The notes beneath the pieces were generated by a model. It did not search any database and was not told the DNA's origin. It saw only the letters and a program-made list of their open reading frames with translations. From contig CP148031.1 in NCBI GenBank assembly GCA_040500365.1, forward strand, positions 2,666,001 to 2,730,000: a stretch of DNA of 64,000 bases. The letters are read 5' to 3'. Positions 1 through 8,049 of this stretch are shown here, piece by piece (within the stretch, counting starts at the first letter, position 1; every line of letters begins with the position of its first letter). This DNA comes from Dehalobacter alkaniphilus (GTDB lineage: Bacteria > Bacillota > Desulfitobacteriia > Desulfitobacteriales > Syntrophobotulaceae). Made by a program: the position numbers and the translations under genes.

Positions 1-103
1 TTTCTTTTATTCTTTCAGAACTGTCTACAAGATAATGTGCCAACTGCAAGAGGACGCTGGTTTTCCCTGAACCCAAAAACCCGCCTAGAATAATTATTTT
101 GAT
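1..103 (-). pseudogene. N-terminal piece of a CobW/HypB-like P-loop GTPase, cut by the window edge
   Basis: The minus strand reads as a short beta strand (KIIIL) followed by a Walker A loop GGFLGSGKTS and a helix (VLLQLAHYLVD). This is the typical amino terminus of CobW/P47K/UreG-type metal or cofactor chaperone GTPases. The gene runs off the window at base 1, so only about 34 residues are visible. No ATG, GTG or TTG precedes the P-loop in frame before an upstream TGA at 122-124. The position where ATG would be expected is ATC (101-103), just after a run of seven G (111-117) that could serve as the ribosome site. It may be a damaged start, a homopolymer error or a rare ATC start. Family call fairly firm, intactness unknown. 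Confidence 0.55.
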
Positions 104-121
104 AGCAAGTCCCCCCCAGTC

Positions 122-572
122 TCACAGATTATTTAAGAATTTAACCTATTACTTCGCTATATGTGCTCATTATATATAAACGAAATAATAGCGTATATGG
201 ACGAAATGGTATAATTTTATAACAATCCAACCTTGTCAACACGGCTGTGATGCCGGTTTTTTTATTTTGGTAAAATCACGCTATTATATACTCTCAAATG
301 GTAAATTTCAGTTATTTTATTAAAGACTACGTGACAAGCCTGCCACAGAGTTATCCATTGATGACATCAAAACTACCTGCGAATCACAAGTTGGATAAGA
401 AAAACTGAAAGACACGAAATGAGTAAAACCTAAATTAGGCTATTGCCTCGATATGCGAAGACAATAGCCATGACGATCTGACTGCAGAAAATGAATATTT
501 ATGGAAATAACTATTCTTGTCCAAACAACTGGAAAGTGATATGATATTGCTAAAGGTCAGGAGGGGGAGCCT
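122..572. other. Gene-poor stretch with hairpins
   Basis: No convincing coding frame was found here. It holds the hairpin at 242-263 and an eight-base inverted repeat GGCTATTG/CAATAGCC (438-445 and 462-469) with a 16-base loop. The last part is the leader of the coiled-coil gene, with an AGGAGGGGG ribosome site near 560-568. Confidence 0.4.
242..263 (+). terminator. Small hairpin followed by T-run
   Basis: CGGC (242-245) and GCCG (252-255) pair around a six-base loop and are followed by a T-rich run. It looks like a weak rho-independent terminator for plus-strand transcription, but no plus-strand gene ends immediately upstream. Confidence 0.35.
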
Positions 573-818
573 ATGGATAAATCGGATATAATCCTGGATA
601 AATTAAATTCAATGGAAAAAGCTTTGCGAGTAGAAAATAAAACGCTAAGTGACAAAATAGATAGACTTGAGAACAAAGTTGAAAAACTTGAGAACAAAGT
701 TGATAAAGTCAGTGAAAAGCAAGATATGTCCTGGCAAGCAATACAAGAGATACGGGACGATTTGACGGAAAACAGTGCCCAAATTAAAATCATTGATAAC
801 AAGGTAAAGGCTTTATAG
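573..818 (+). CDS. Small coiled-coil protein
   Basis: An 81-residue, highly charged protein with no signal peptide or membrane segment. Residues about 20-55 form a heptad-rich coiled coil with the near-perfect repeat KVEKLENKV/KVDKVSEK. A strong AGGAGGGGG site lies just upstream of the ATG, and a terminator hairpin overlaps the stop codon, so it looks like a complete single-gene unit. Similar short coiled-coil proteins are common in clostridia and in mobile regions, but no family function is recognised. The role is unknown; oligomerisation is the only property that can be inferred. Confidence 0.65.
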   Translation: MDKSDIILDKLNSMEKALRVENKTLSDKIDRLENKVEKLENKVDKVSEKQDMSWQAIQEIRDDLTENSAQIKIIDNKVKAL

Positions 819-829
819 CCTTTATTTTT
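806..829 (+). terminator. Terminator overlapping the coiled-coil gene stop
   Basis: AAAGGCT (806-812) and AGCCTTT (817-823) form a perfect seven-base stem with a TTAT loop, followed by ATTTTTA. It overlaps the TAG stop of the preceding small gene. Confidence 0.7.
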
Positions 830-840
830 AGTTCCCCCCA

Positions 841-2091
841 TCAGAATCGGGTGACCTCCCCGGTTTGCAGATTGAGCCGGGCAAAAGTAACGGGCTGGCT
901 ATTCCCGTCTCCCTCAATGTAATAGCCAAAGCCGTCCAAATAAAAAAGATAGCCGTCGACGAGATACTCCGCTTCATAATCATCGCAAGGCAGCTTAACC
1001 CGATACGTCCCCCTTTGACCGGTGGGCCCGCCATCCGTCGTGTAAAAATAGAGCCAATCACCATACACATAGCTCATGCCGTCGAGTCCAAACCGATTCA
1101 TTTCCAGGAAAGCACGTTTCACGGCTTTACCTGTCTCTTGATCGACCTGAAAGACTGACCAGCCTGCGGAAGAAGGAATACCGTCCGAACCCCGCTCTTC
1201 GGTCACAATATAAAATTGGCCGTTATAACGGCTGCCTCCTCCAAACTGTCCCAGGATGACATTTTCACCGGTCCGGGCATTCAGTAAATGCTGCGCTTCA
1301 CCGTCTTCGTAATCAGTATAAATCAAATAGTCATTGTCGGCAGCGGTAATATAGGTGCGCCCTTCGGCCAGCAATTCACTGCGGCTCCCGTCCAATGCCG
1401 CCCTGTAAAGGTCCCTGTTACTCATGTGGGTATAATAAATCCATTCGTCCTGGATGGAAAAATAATTGCCGACATTCCTGATCAAAATCTGGATGTTGGT
1501 GCCGTCTTTATTCATTGTACATAAATTCCCGCGCGGGGTCTGGTTGATGTCGTCAAAACCGATCTGATCGGTAAAATAGATCTTATCATCTGTCAGCCAT
1601 AATTGCAGCGAAGAATTCGCACAGATCTTTTCAGTGTTTCCCTCAAGGTCCACCCGATAAATACCCCGTCCCCGATAATAGTAGGGCATATAGTAGACAT
1701 AGGTGCCGTCAAAGTAGAGCTTTTGCACGGAGTCGGTCTTTACCAGTCGCTGTACTGTATTCTTTGCGGTATCGACCCTATAAATCCCGTCCTGCGGCTC
1801 GGCATAATAAATCAGGATGTTGCCGTTCTTGGCAAAGAACCCGCCTTTGTGCATACTGTCGCTTTTTTCATCCGAGATGGCTGCCCTATTCTTACTCGAA
1901 GCTCCGCTCTCCTGTGATCCCGTCGCAGTATCCCCTTGGCTGCCGGTGTTTTCAGTTGCCGGAGATGTTTCAGCAGCACCAGCAGGACCTGTGGCAGACC
2001 CAGGTTTCGCGGCGCAGCCTGACACCAATAGAAGGATTAGTGCAAGGCAAACCAATCCATATTTCATTTTTTTCATCCAATACATGCTCAT
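841..2091 (-). CDS. Secreted lipoprotein with DUF5050-like beta-propeller
   Basis: The N-terminus carries a lysine-rich start, a hydrophobic segment and a lipobox (LLVSGC), so the mature protein is expected to be lipid-anchored outside the cytoplasmic membrane. A low-complexity Gly/Ser/Thr/Ala linker of about 60 residues follows. The remainder is a series of short repeats of the kind IYYAEPQDGIYRVD, YVYYMPYYYRGRGIYRVD and IYFTDQIGFDDI, typical of DUF5050 propellers. Function of such propellers is unclear; ligand or cell-wall binding is possible. Three in-frame ATG codons (2091, 2085, 2076) lie close together behind AGAGGTAGG, so the exact start is ambiguous. It diverges from the gene at 2301. 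Confidence 0.75.
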   Translation of the reverse strand: MSMYWMKKMKYGLVCLALILLLVSGCAAKPGSATGPAGAAETSPATENTGSQGDTATGSQESGASSKNRAAISDEKSDSMHKGGFFAKNGNILIYYAEPQDGIYRVDTAKNTVQRLVKTDSVQKLYFDGTYVYYMPYYYRGRGIYRVDLEGNTEKICANSSLQLWLTDDKIYFTDQIGFDDINQTPRGNLCTMNKDGTNIQILIRNVGNYFSIQDEWIYYTHMSNRDLYRAALDGSRSELLAEGRTYITAADNDYLIYTDYEDGEAQHLLNARTGENVILGQFGGGSRYNGQFYIVTEERGSDGIPSSAGWSVFQVDQETGKAVKRAFLEMNRFGLDGMSYVYGDWLYFYTTDGGPTGQRGTYRVKLPCDDYEAEYLVDGYLFYLDGFGYYIEGDGNSQPVTFARLNLQTGEVTRF

Positions 2092-2300
2092 CCTACCTCT
2101 TCCGTTTTTTTATCAGAAATTACAGGATATGGTTTATGTCGTATTAAATTCGCCGTAAATTGATACTCTCCTTTTATATTTCAACCTCTGATGTTGATGT
2201 TCAGTTTTGAATTAACAAAAAAAATTTCTGTGTCAGAAGTGGACAATGTTCATATGATGTACCAGGAAAAGTCTGTCCTAATTTTCGGGAGGGTGATTAA

Positions 2301-3722
2301 GTGTTTAATAAATATGGTTTCCAAAAAATAACTCCCCTAAACGGTTTTGATACAGATCCCAATAATGCCATGCAAAACAACTATGCCTGGTCAATGGCTG
2401 AGCTGGGAGACTATCTCTATGTAGGAACGGGAAGAAATATTCTCTATAACATTCTCCTGGCTGTCCAAAATACTGGAATACTCGGGGATTTCAAAATCCC
2501 GAGGGAGCTGACACCTAAGATTGTCGATAACCGGGCAGAAATCTGGCGTTATAACAAGGCACTTCCCCATGCCGGTTGGCAGAAGGTCTTTAAAGCCCCG
2601 GATGATTCCAATATCATTCAGGGTTTCCGGTATATGATCCGTTATACGGATGCCAACGGTCAAACAGCGCTTTATGTGGGAGGGTATTGTCAGGGTAAGG
2701 TAAGGACATTTCGTTCGACAGATGGATTGAACTGGCTTGAGATACCGAATGATAACCTTAAAGGTACTTCAACGAGGGCGATGGTGATTCATACCAACGG
2801 AAAACTCTATATGTCCGCTGTCGATGAGGCCTCTCCAATTCAACCCGCTGTAATTTACGAATATATCCCACCTGACATTCTATTTCCAAATGGCAGATGG
2901 GAACCGGTTACAGCAGATCCAAGCAACCCCTTATTTATCCAAGGGAAAAACCCAAGCGGGCAAGTCATGATGATGGCGAGCTTTAAAGGTCATCTCTATG
3001 CCGCTACCACGAATCTGGCGGAAGGATTTGAACTTTGGAAAACGGAAGGCGCCGAACCGAAAATGAATGAATGGAAATTGGTCATCGACAAGGGTGCCGG
3101 TGATGCGCTTAATATTATTCCCTTAACCCTAGGAATATTTAGAGATTATTTATATGTCGGGGCCATCATGTTCCCCCTGCTTGCAGAGCAGCCTATGAAT
3201 CTCTCGGCCTTCAAACCGTTTGATGTCGTTCGAATTGATGCGCAGGATCATTGGCAGCTGGTCATCGGGGGTAAGCCGAAAAAGCCTACCAACCCAACCA
3301 CGGGAACACGCGGCAAAGCTTTAAGCCATAAACCCTCAGGTTTGGGAAATCCCTTTAATTTATACTGCTGGCAGCTGGAAGAATACAATGGTGAGTTCTT
3401 CTTAGGCACATTTGACTGGTCTGTACTCCTTAAACCACTTGTCCCCGCTATCATTCCTTCATTATTAAACCTGCCAAAGTTATTTGAGGAACTTCTTAAA
3501 ATCGTGCTTAGCGTGCTGCTCGCTGTAGGCGACGCCCTCTATCCATTTGAAGGATTCGACTTGTATAAGTCCAAGGATGGGATCCATTGGGTTCCGATTA
3601 CCTTAAACGGTCTCGGAAATAAGCATAATTATGGTGCAAGGCTTTTATTCAAATCCATCAACGGACATTTGAATTTAGGAACAGCCAACCCGTTTGATGG
3701 GTGTGAAGTTTGGAAAAAGTGA
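2301..3722 (+). CDS. Cytoplasmic propeller-like protein of unknown function
   Basis: A 473-residue protein starting at GTG behind GGGAGGGTGATT. It contains repeated blade-like motifs: DYLYVGTGRN, HLYAATTNLAEGFELWKT, DYLYVGAIM, EFFLGTFDWS and a C-terminal NLGTANPFDGCEVWK. These recurring (Y/F)xGTxNxxxGxExWK signatures suggest a beta-propeller of six or seven blades. No signal peptide is visible, although a hydrophobic stretch near residues 380-415 (LVPAIIPSLLNL, IVLSVLLAVG) could be a membrane-associated insertion. I do not recognise a characterised family. A terminator follows directly. It may bind a ligand or a polymer, but this is only inferred from the fold. Confidence 0.7.
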   Translation: MFNKYGFQKITPLNGFDTDPNNAMQNNYAWSMAELGDYLYVGTGRNILYNILLAVQNTGILGDFKIPRELTPKIVDNRAEIWRYNKALPHAGWQKVFKAPDDSNIIQGFRYMIRYTDANGQTALYVGGYCQGKVRTFRSTDGLNWLEIPNDNLKGTSTRAMVIHTNGKLYMSAVDEASPIQPAVIYEYIPPDILFPNGRWEPVTADPSNPLFIQGKNPSGQVMMMASFKGHLYAATTNLAEGFELWKTEGAEPKMNEWKLVIDKGAGDALNIIPLTLGIFRDYLYVGAIMFPLLAEQPMNLSAFKPFDVVRIDAQDHWQLVIGGKPKKPTNPTTGTRGKALSHKPSGLGNPFNLYCWQLEEYNGEFFLGTFDWSVLLKPLVPAIIPSLLNLPKLFEELLKIVLSVLLAVGDALYPFEGFDLYKSKDGIHWVPITLNGLGNKHNYGARLLFKSINGHLNLGTANPFDGCEVWKK

Positions 3723-3740
3723 ATTGAATGTAAATTGAAT

Positions 3741-3760
3741 GGAATGGAATGGAATGGAAT
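3741..3760. repeat. Pentanucleotide tandem repeat (GGAAT)x4
   Basis: Four perfect GGAAT units lie between the stop of the propeller gene and the terminator, preceded by degenerate TGAAT units. This is a short simple-sequence repeat that could vary in copy number. Confidence 0.8.
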
Positions 3761-3767
3761 TGATATC

Positions 3768-3796
3768 AAAAATGGCCTGTTTTACAGGCCATTTTT
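3768..3796. terminator. Bidirectional terminator between convergent genes
   Basis: AAAAATGGCCTG (3768-3779) and CAGGCCATTTTT (3785-3796) form a perfect 12-base stem with a TTTTA loop, with A and T tracts on both sides, so it can stop both converging transcripts. The stop codon of the minus-strand oxidoreductase is in the loop. Confidence 0.85.
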
Positions 3797-5074
3797 GTCA
3801 ATGATGATTTTACTGACCCTCTTCGCCATCGCCATGATCGTTAAAATCGGCGGATTCCCCAAAGGCTCGGGGAACAGCGTTGCATCAGCTACATACAGGT
3901 TCTCGGGCAGCCTGGGACTGTGGAATGTCCCGGCTTCGTTTGCGGTAAGCGGCAGCATGCCGCCGGGGTGTCCGGCATTGATCGTTCCCAGGAAAATAGT
4001 ATCCTTTTTTATCCCGTACCTGGCAAGGATCTCTATGCAGAGTCCAACTTCCTCCCGCAATCTTTCCTGATCTATATCGCTCAGCGTTTTCCTGATGTTT
4101 TTGTTATCAACCGTTCCGGCGCTTGAATCCGCCAGCTTGATCATCAGGGATACGATATCCTGGGCAGGATACCGCCAGCTAGGATGAAAGAAAAAGCTCA
4201 GATAATCAAAATAAGGGGATAAAATAGCATGCTCCCTCTGTACGGCAAAGGGCATCGAAAGCTCTTTGTTCTGAAGACTTCCCTTTTGCCGGGCAGCCAC
4301 GCAGAGAACGGGATCAACGAACAGCCTGCTTTCGCATTCGATCCCCGAGTTCTGAAGAATGACGGGGGTTGAAAATCCGCCTGCCGCCAGGATTACAAGA
4401 TCCGCCGGGTAAAATACGGTGTTGAAGCCTTTTTGGGCCTGAACCCCTTTTACGAGACCCTTTTCCATAACGAGCTTCACTACCTGACAGCCTGTGATGA
4501 GCTCCGCACCCAAATCCTGTGCAGCGTTCAGAAATTGACGGCTGTCCCATTTTACATGATACCGGCAGCCCAGGACACACCTCCCGCAGCCGGTACAGCG
4601 CTGATAATTACCCAGTTTGGGCAAAGGCACAGGATTCAGGCCCATTTCCGTGCATATTTCAAACAGCTTTTTGGTGGAATTCCGCCATTTGGGCCGATGG
4701 TCATTGGTGACTGGGATCTCCCGGTAAAGCTCTTCAAATTCATCATCCAGATCAATGCCAAGATCCTTAAGCCCTTTGTCCATACGCAGGGCATTTCCTG
4801 CTGAAAGCGTGGTCGTCCCGCCTAAGCCCTTCCCGCTGACCATCACCATGCTGTCCGGGGTTTTCTTGACGCTCATCGACGGAAACAGCAGTTGTATTTC
4901 CCTCTCATCGAAGAACAGTCCGGTTTTTCTTAGCTTTTCCAGAACAGATAAATTGATAGAAAACGGCTTGAATTCCCGACCTGCCTCCAGGACTGTCACC
5001 TGAAATTTCCCCTGCAGTTTCTTGGCCGCGGCAGCCCCTCCCGCACCGCTGCCGACGACGATTACCCTTTTCAT
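3782..5074 (-). CDS. GMC-like FAD oxidoreductase with cysteine cluster
   Basis: A 430-residue flavoprotein. The N-terminal dinucleotide fold VIVVGSGAGGAAAA binds FAD. A glycine-rich GKGLGGTTTLSAG segment and the C-terminal HPGGMLPL...NLYVADATLFPEPLGNPPILTIMAMA match the GMC oxidoreductase pattern, where a conserved His helps oxidise an alcohol. Unusually, a CTGCGRCVLGC cluster near residue 142 looks like a metal or Fe-S site not typical of fungal GMC enzymes but seen in anaerobic flavoproteins. The start is supported by AAGGATGG. It is the last gene of a minus-strand run with a radical SAM protein, suggesting a shared pathway whose substrate is unknown. Family call firm, substrate unknown. 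Confidence 0.8.
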   Translation of the reverse strand: MKRVIVVGSGAGGAAAAKKLQGKFQVTVLEAGREFKPFSINLSVLEKLRKTGLFFDEREIQLLFPSMSVKKTPDSMVMVSGKGLGGTTTLSAGNALRMDKGLKDLGIDLDDEFEELYREIPVTNDHRPKWRNSTKKLFEICTEMGLNPVPLPKLGNYQRCTGCGRCVLGCRYHVKWDSRQFLNAAQDLGAELITGCQVVKLVMEKGLVKGVQAQKGFNTVFYPADLVILAAGGFSTPVILQNSGIECESRLFVDPVLCVAARQKGSLQNKELSMPFAVQREHAILSPYFDYLSFFFHPSWRYPAQDIVSLMIKLADSSAGTVDNKNIRKTLSDIDQERLREEVGLCIEILARYGIKKDTIFLGTINAGHPGGMLPLTANEAGTFHSPRLPENLYVADATLFPEPLGNPPILTIMAMAKRVSKIIIDKNGL

Positions 5075-5098
5075 GTTGAACCATCCTTACTTTTTTAC

Positions 5099-5632
5099 CT
5101 AAAGTTCCCTTTGAAAATATCCTTTACAGCATTCATTGCCTTCCGTGATCCTGTGCTGGAAACACAGCCTGCCGCCGCCTGAAAGCCCTGCGGCCAGCCC
5201 TTCATCCAGCGCAGAAATCAGTTTGCAGACTTCCCCGGAATAATAACTGCTGAAATAGCACTGCCGGATGATGATTCCCCCCTGCTGGTCACATTGAAGA
5301 TCAATGCCGATCAACTGATAGATCACCTTCAAGGCCGTAACAGCCTCTTCCCAGGTTCCGATATGCAGGGTTTTTCTCAAGTTCCGTCCGAATCGATAAG
5401 CATTTTGGTACAGCCGCTGTTTGACTTGTTCAACGGGGCGTCCGCTCTGTAAATGATTTTCCGCTTGTTCCTTGGTAAATAAAGCGTATTGCGGGAGAAG
5501 CGCAGCCGAAGAAAGCCCCTTTAGCTCCGGCGGCTCACTTTGGAAAGCATCCGCCGTCAAGCGGAACAATTCCTTCAGTTTTTTCCTCTTGATCCATTCT
5601 GGCAGACAAAACTGGATGATTTTTAAAAGCAT
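5099..5632 (-). CDS. Conserved hypothetical protein
   Basis: A 177-residue soluble protein with no signal peptide. The C-terminal half contains conserved-looking Cys and Gly motifs: RQCYFSSYYSGEVCKLISALDEGL, then GLSGGGRLCFQHRITEG and ECCKGYF (each partly quoted). The pattern of Cys plus ITEG...CC resembles small proteins encoded beside radical SAM enzymes and is slightly reminiscent of L-2-amino-thiazoline-4-carboxylic acid hydrolase-type folds, but I cannot assign it. The ribosome site GGGAG and position between the membrane protein (37-base gap) and the GMC oxidoreductase (24-base gap) support operon membership. Confidence 0.65.
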   Translation of the reverse strand: MLLKIIQFCLPEWIKRKKLKELFRLTADAFQSEPPELKGLSSAALLPQYALFTKEQAENHLQSGRPVEQVKQRLYQNAYRFGRNLRKTLHIGTWEEAVTALKVIYQLIGIDLQCDQQGGIIIRQCYFSSYYSGEVCKLISALDEGLAAGLSGGGRLCFQHRITEGNECCKGYFQREL

Positions 5633-5669
5633 TGCAACTCCCTGTTTTTTTCAGTCTTAGCAAAAGGCG

Positions 5670-6086
5670 CTAAGCATTACCGCTAAGCCCGGTTTTCCTA
5701 ATTTTTAGGTAAAAATACAGTGCCGCTAAGCCAATCAACCCGTCAACAACGAAGTTGGCCAAAAAAATCAGGTAGGGCCGGTAAATGAAAAATAGAAACA
5801 GAGAAAGGATGGAAGATGCCAGTTTGGCATGGGTCAATAAAAACGGATAGATGTGCTGCACCGGATTTCGATACATCAAGATGGCAAGTAAAGTAACAAG
5901 ATACATATAAGCAACTGCCAGTGCCAGATAAAACCCGACGCCTTCTAATGGAGCTTCGGGCAGTCCAAAATAACCGGAAATACGGTTAAAGAATATCAGG
6001 GCCGCATCAGGGAAAAACAGAAAAATCAGACCTACCACGGCAAATATTCCTGCTGCAATCAAGCTAAACAGTTTATACAAGCTCAT
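5670..6086 (-). CDS. Small four-helix membrane protein
   Basis: A 138-residue protein with about four hydrophobic segments: near residues 7-27 (FSLIAAGIFAVVGLIFLFF), 50-72 (FYLALAVAYMYLVTLLAILM), 85-104 and 106-128. There is no recognisable catalytic motif. Start supported by GGGGGTATAGGTT before ATG. It sits between the radical SAM gene and the hypothetical gene in the same orientation, so it may be a membrane partner of the same pathway. Family not identified. Confidence 0.65.
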   Translation of the reverse strand: MSLYKLFSLIAAGIFAVVGLIFLFFPDAALIFFNRISGYFGLPEAPLEGVGFYLALAVAYMYLVTLLAILMYRNPVQHIYPFLLTHAKLASSILSLFLFFIYRPYLIFLANFVVDGLIGLAALYFYLKIRKTGLSGNA

Positions 6087-6149
6087 AACCTATACCCCCA
6101 TAACCCTATCCCTATTACTTCATTCCTACCTCTTCATCCCAATGATTTG

Positions 6150-6177
6150 ATCCCTATAGCTTCATCCCTATAGCTTC
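6150..6177. repeat. Two tandem copies of a 14-base unit in a repeat-rich spacer
   Basis: ATCCCTATAGCTTC occurs twice in direct succession (6150-6163, 6164-6177) within a spacer of degenerate copies (ATAACCCTATCCCTA, CATTCCTACCTCTTC) covering about 6091-6230. This gives a C/T-rich, possibly expandable spacer between the radical SAM gene and the membrane protein. Confidence 0.7.
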
Positions 6178-6217
6178 ACTCCAATCATTTCACTTCCACG
6201 GCTTTATTCCGATAGCC

Positions 6218-7411
6218 TTACCCCTTATAATACAGCCGGAAAAATTCGGACAGCGGACTGAACCGGACTTCCTTCATCATCTTCAACGTATCTTCTTTGC
6301 TAAGGGGCGATTGCCCTTTATTATATTTCTTCAGCAACGCATAGTTCTTGTTCATAAAGCAGCAGCTTTCCGACGGAAAATGTGCTTTCATCTCCGAGAA
6401 AACGGCTTGCAGCGATTTATCCCGGACATTGCCGAAGGTTATCGGTATGAACACACACGGGCTAACCTCGCCAAAGGCATCGATATAGACCATTTTATGG
6501 CCTGCATTGCAGCCAAAATGCTCTCCTCCTTCAAAATGCCCAAGATAATTCACCGTGATTTTTCTCTCTCGATTGTATTTATCCTGCAAGTGCACAAGGC
6601 TTAAACGTTCTTCTTCGGTAAGGACTGCGGCCTCATGCCAAAAAGCCTCCACTGTTGGCTTGGTTTCACTCAGCCATGCTTCATCGATCCCAAGGCCGAT
6701 CAGGAACGCCAGAAATTTCTCAACCTGATTTTCCCGAAGCATCTCCCTGGAGATGACCGTCGATACACTGACATGAGCGCCTGTGCCTTTAAATATTTCG
6801 ATCGCTTGAAGCGCTGCCCGGAAAGCCCCATGGCATCCTCTGATTCGGTCATGTTCTTCCTCCTGCCAGTGGTCCAGGCTGATCGAGACATAGCAAAGAC
6901 CCGCCCGCTTCAGCTCCGCCGCCAGCTCTTGCGTAATGCCCATGCCTGTGGTAAACAGCTTAACGGCGCAATCATCTCCGGCGCTTTGGACGATCTCTAC
7001 GAGATCTTTGTTCATAAGTGGCTCCCCGCCGGTAAAACCCAGCCAGAAGACACCCATTTTCTTCAGATCCTGAATGAGCTGCTTGATTTCTGCCGTATTG
7101 AGAAGCTCCCCGCTCCGGTTCTTGTTGTAACAATAGGCACAATGCTGAGGACAGGCATCGGTCAGGCTAATTTGGGCATGGGAGGGCCCCTCCGTCCTTG
7201 CCAGAAGGTGCTCATTGATAAAGCGGGTAAAGGCTTTGCTGTTTACCGGGGGCAAATGGGAATGAAGGACCAGCTGCCCACCGACATTCAGCAAACGGAA
7301 CTTCCCCATGTATTTCATCAGGAACCAATTGATTGAAGGTTTGACCCTGATGATTTGCTTGTTTGCCCATAGCGATCTGGCTAAGGCAATCTTATTGTTG
7401 AATTCAGACAT
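6218..7411 (-). CDS. Radical SAM protein with SPASM-like C-terminus
   Basis: A 397-residue protein with the radical SAM motif CPQHCAYCYN (CX3CX2C) near residue 106, binding the [4Fe-4S] cluster that cleaves S-adenosylmethionine. GGEP follows as the SAM-binding motif (FTGGEPLMN). The C-terminal region has CNAGHKMVYIDAFGEVSPC and later CCFMNK cysteines as in SPASM auxiliary-cluster domains. Such enzymes modify peptides, cofactors or proteins. No obvious precursor peptide is visible nearby. First gene of a four-gene minus-strand run ending with the GMC-like oxidoreductase, so a two-step radical and flavin chemistry is plausible. Start supported by AAGGTG. Family firm, substrate unknown. Confidence 0.85.
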   Translation of the reverse strand: MSEFNNKIALARSLWANKQIIRVKPSINWFLMKYMGKFRLLNVGGQLVLHSHLPPVNSKAFTRFINEHLLARTEGPSHAQISLTDACPQHCAYCYNKNRSGELLNTAEIKQLIQDLKKMGVFWLGFTGGEPLMNKDLVEIVQSAGDDCAVKLFTTGMGITQELAAELKRAGLCYVSISLDHWQEEEHDRIRGCHGAFRAALQAIEIFKGTGAHVSVSTVISREMLRENQVEKFLAFLIGLGIDEAWLSETKPTVEAFWHEAAVLTEEERLSLVHLQDKYNRERKITVNYLGHFEGGEHFGCNAGHKMVYIDAFGEVSPCVFIPITFGNVRDKSLQAVFSEMKAHFPSESCCFMNKNYALLKKYNKGQSPLSKEDTLKMMKEVRFSPLSEFFRLYYKG

Positions 7412-7533
7412 GGCCAGCGCACCTTACATTCCATATATTTCTACTTGATAGTTTATCATAATTATACTTACATCACCATGCATTGACCTGCCTGTAATTT
7501 ATAATGGCATGCGGCGGCCAGTGAGGAGACGGT

Positions 7534-7561
7534 AAATCCACGCCTTGATAGGTGTGGATTT
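7534..7561 (+). terminator. Hairpin with T-run, plus-strand orientation
   Basis: AAATCCACGCC and GGTGTGGATTT pair (one G-U) around TTGATA, followed by TTTATATT on the plus strand. It lies between the radical SAM gene and the rubredoxin gene and may act as an additional terminator or as a repeat remnant. Confidence 0.4.
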
Positions 7562-7568
7562 TTATATT

Positions 7569-7592
7569 AAAAAATGCGCCTGGAACGGCGCA
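7569..7592 (-). terminator. Terminator of the rubredoxin gene
   Basis: On the minus strand TGCGCC-GTTCCA-GGCGCA is followed by TTTTTT, about 20 bases past the stop of the gene at 7612. A standard rho-independent terminator. Confidence 0.75.
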
Positions 7593-7611
7593 ATTAATCA
7601 AAAAATTAAAC

Positions 7612-7941
7612 TTACCACTTGCCTCGTCCAACATGGCCTGCGATTTCTGCTTTGCTTCTTTGTTTGATGACCCAGGCCTCGTCATGAGCTTGTTTAAACA
7701 AAGCAACGCATGGCGGGTCAAGATTGATTTCAATGCCTTCTTTTGCTAAATCTTTTATTCTCATCGCTAATTTGATGATTTCCATGTGGATGTCATTGGT
7801 CCGGTCTGAATCCAGGATCTTTTTGGCATCTTCTTCAGATAAGACGTTGAATTTCTCCTTTGGCGCCCCACATTTCGGACAAAAATCGGGGGCCGCGCTT
7901 CCCTCATGAACGTAACCACAAACAGAACATTTCCATAACAT
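7612..7941 (-). CDS. Rubredoxin-domain protein with helical tail
   Basis: A 109-residue protein. Residues 1-35 form a rubredoxin-like iron site (CSVCGY and CPKCGAP, two CxxC pairs) of the short rubrerythrin type. The remaining 70 residues are helical and charged with one Cys (DPPCVAL), and are not a rubrerythrin diiron domain because no ExxH pairs are seen. The start is fixed by AGGAGG seven bases upstream of ATG. The same N-terminal domain, almost word for word (GYVHEG, CPxCGAPKEKF), is fused to the flavoprotein upstream at 8050-9849, so an electron-transfer partnership is likely. Cytoplasmic. Confidence 0.8.
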   Translation of the reverse strand: MLWKCSVCGYVHEGSAAPDFCPKCGAPKEKFNVLSEEDAKKILDSDRTNDIHMEIIKLAMRIKDLAKEGIEINLDPPCVALFKQAHDEAWVIKQRSKAEIAGHVGRGKW

Positions 7942-8049
7942 AGTTATTTCCTCCTATTTTTTATTTTTTGTTTTATCTTCTTTATGTTTCCTGAACTGAG
8001 TTCAGATGTAAGGAGCTTTCTCTATAATCCAACGGGTTTAAAAGGGCTT

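Noticed and set aside
6091..6230. CRISPR-like array
   Set aside because: Repeats are short, degenerate and without spacers of even length; simple tandem repeat instead.
6635..7336. Plus-strand open frame of 233 residues
   Set aside because: Lies antisense to the radical SAM gene, which has complete motifs.
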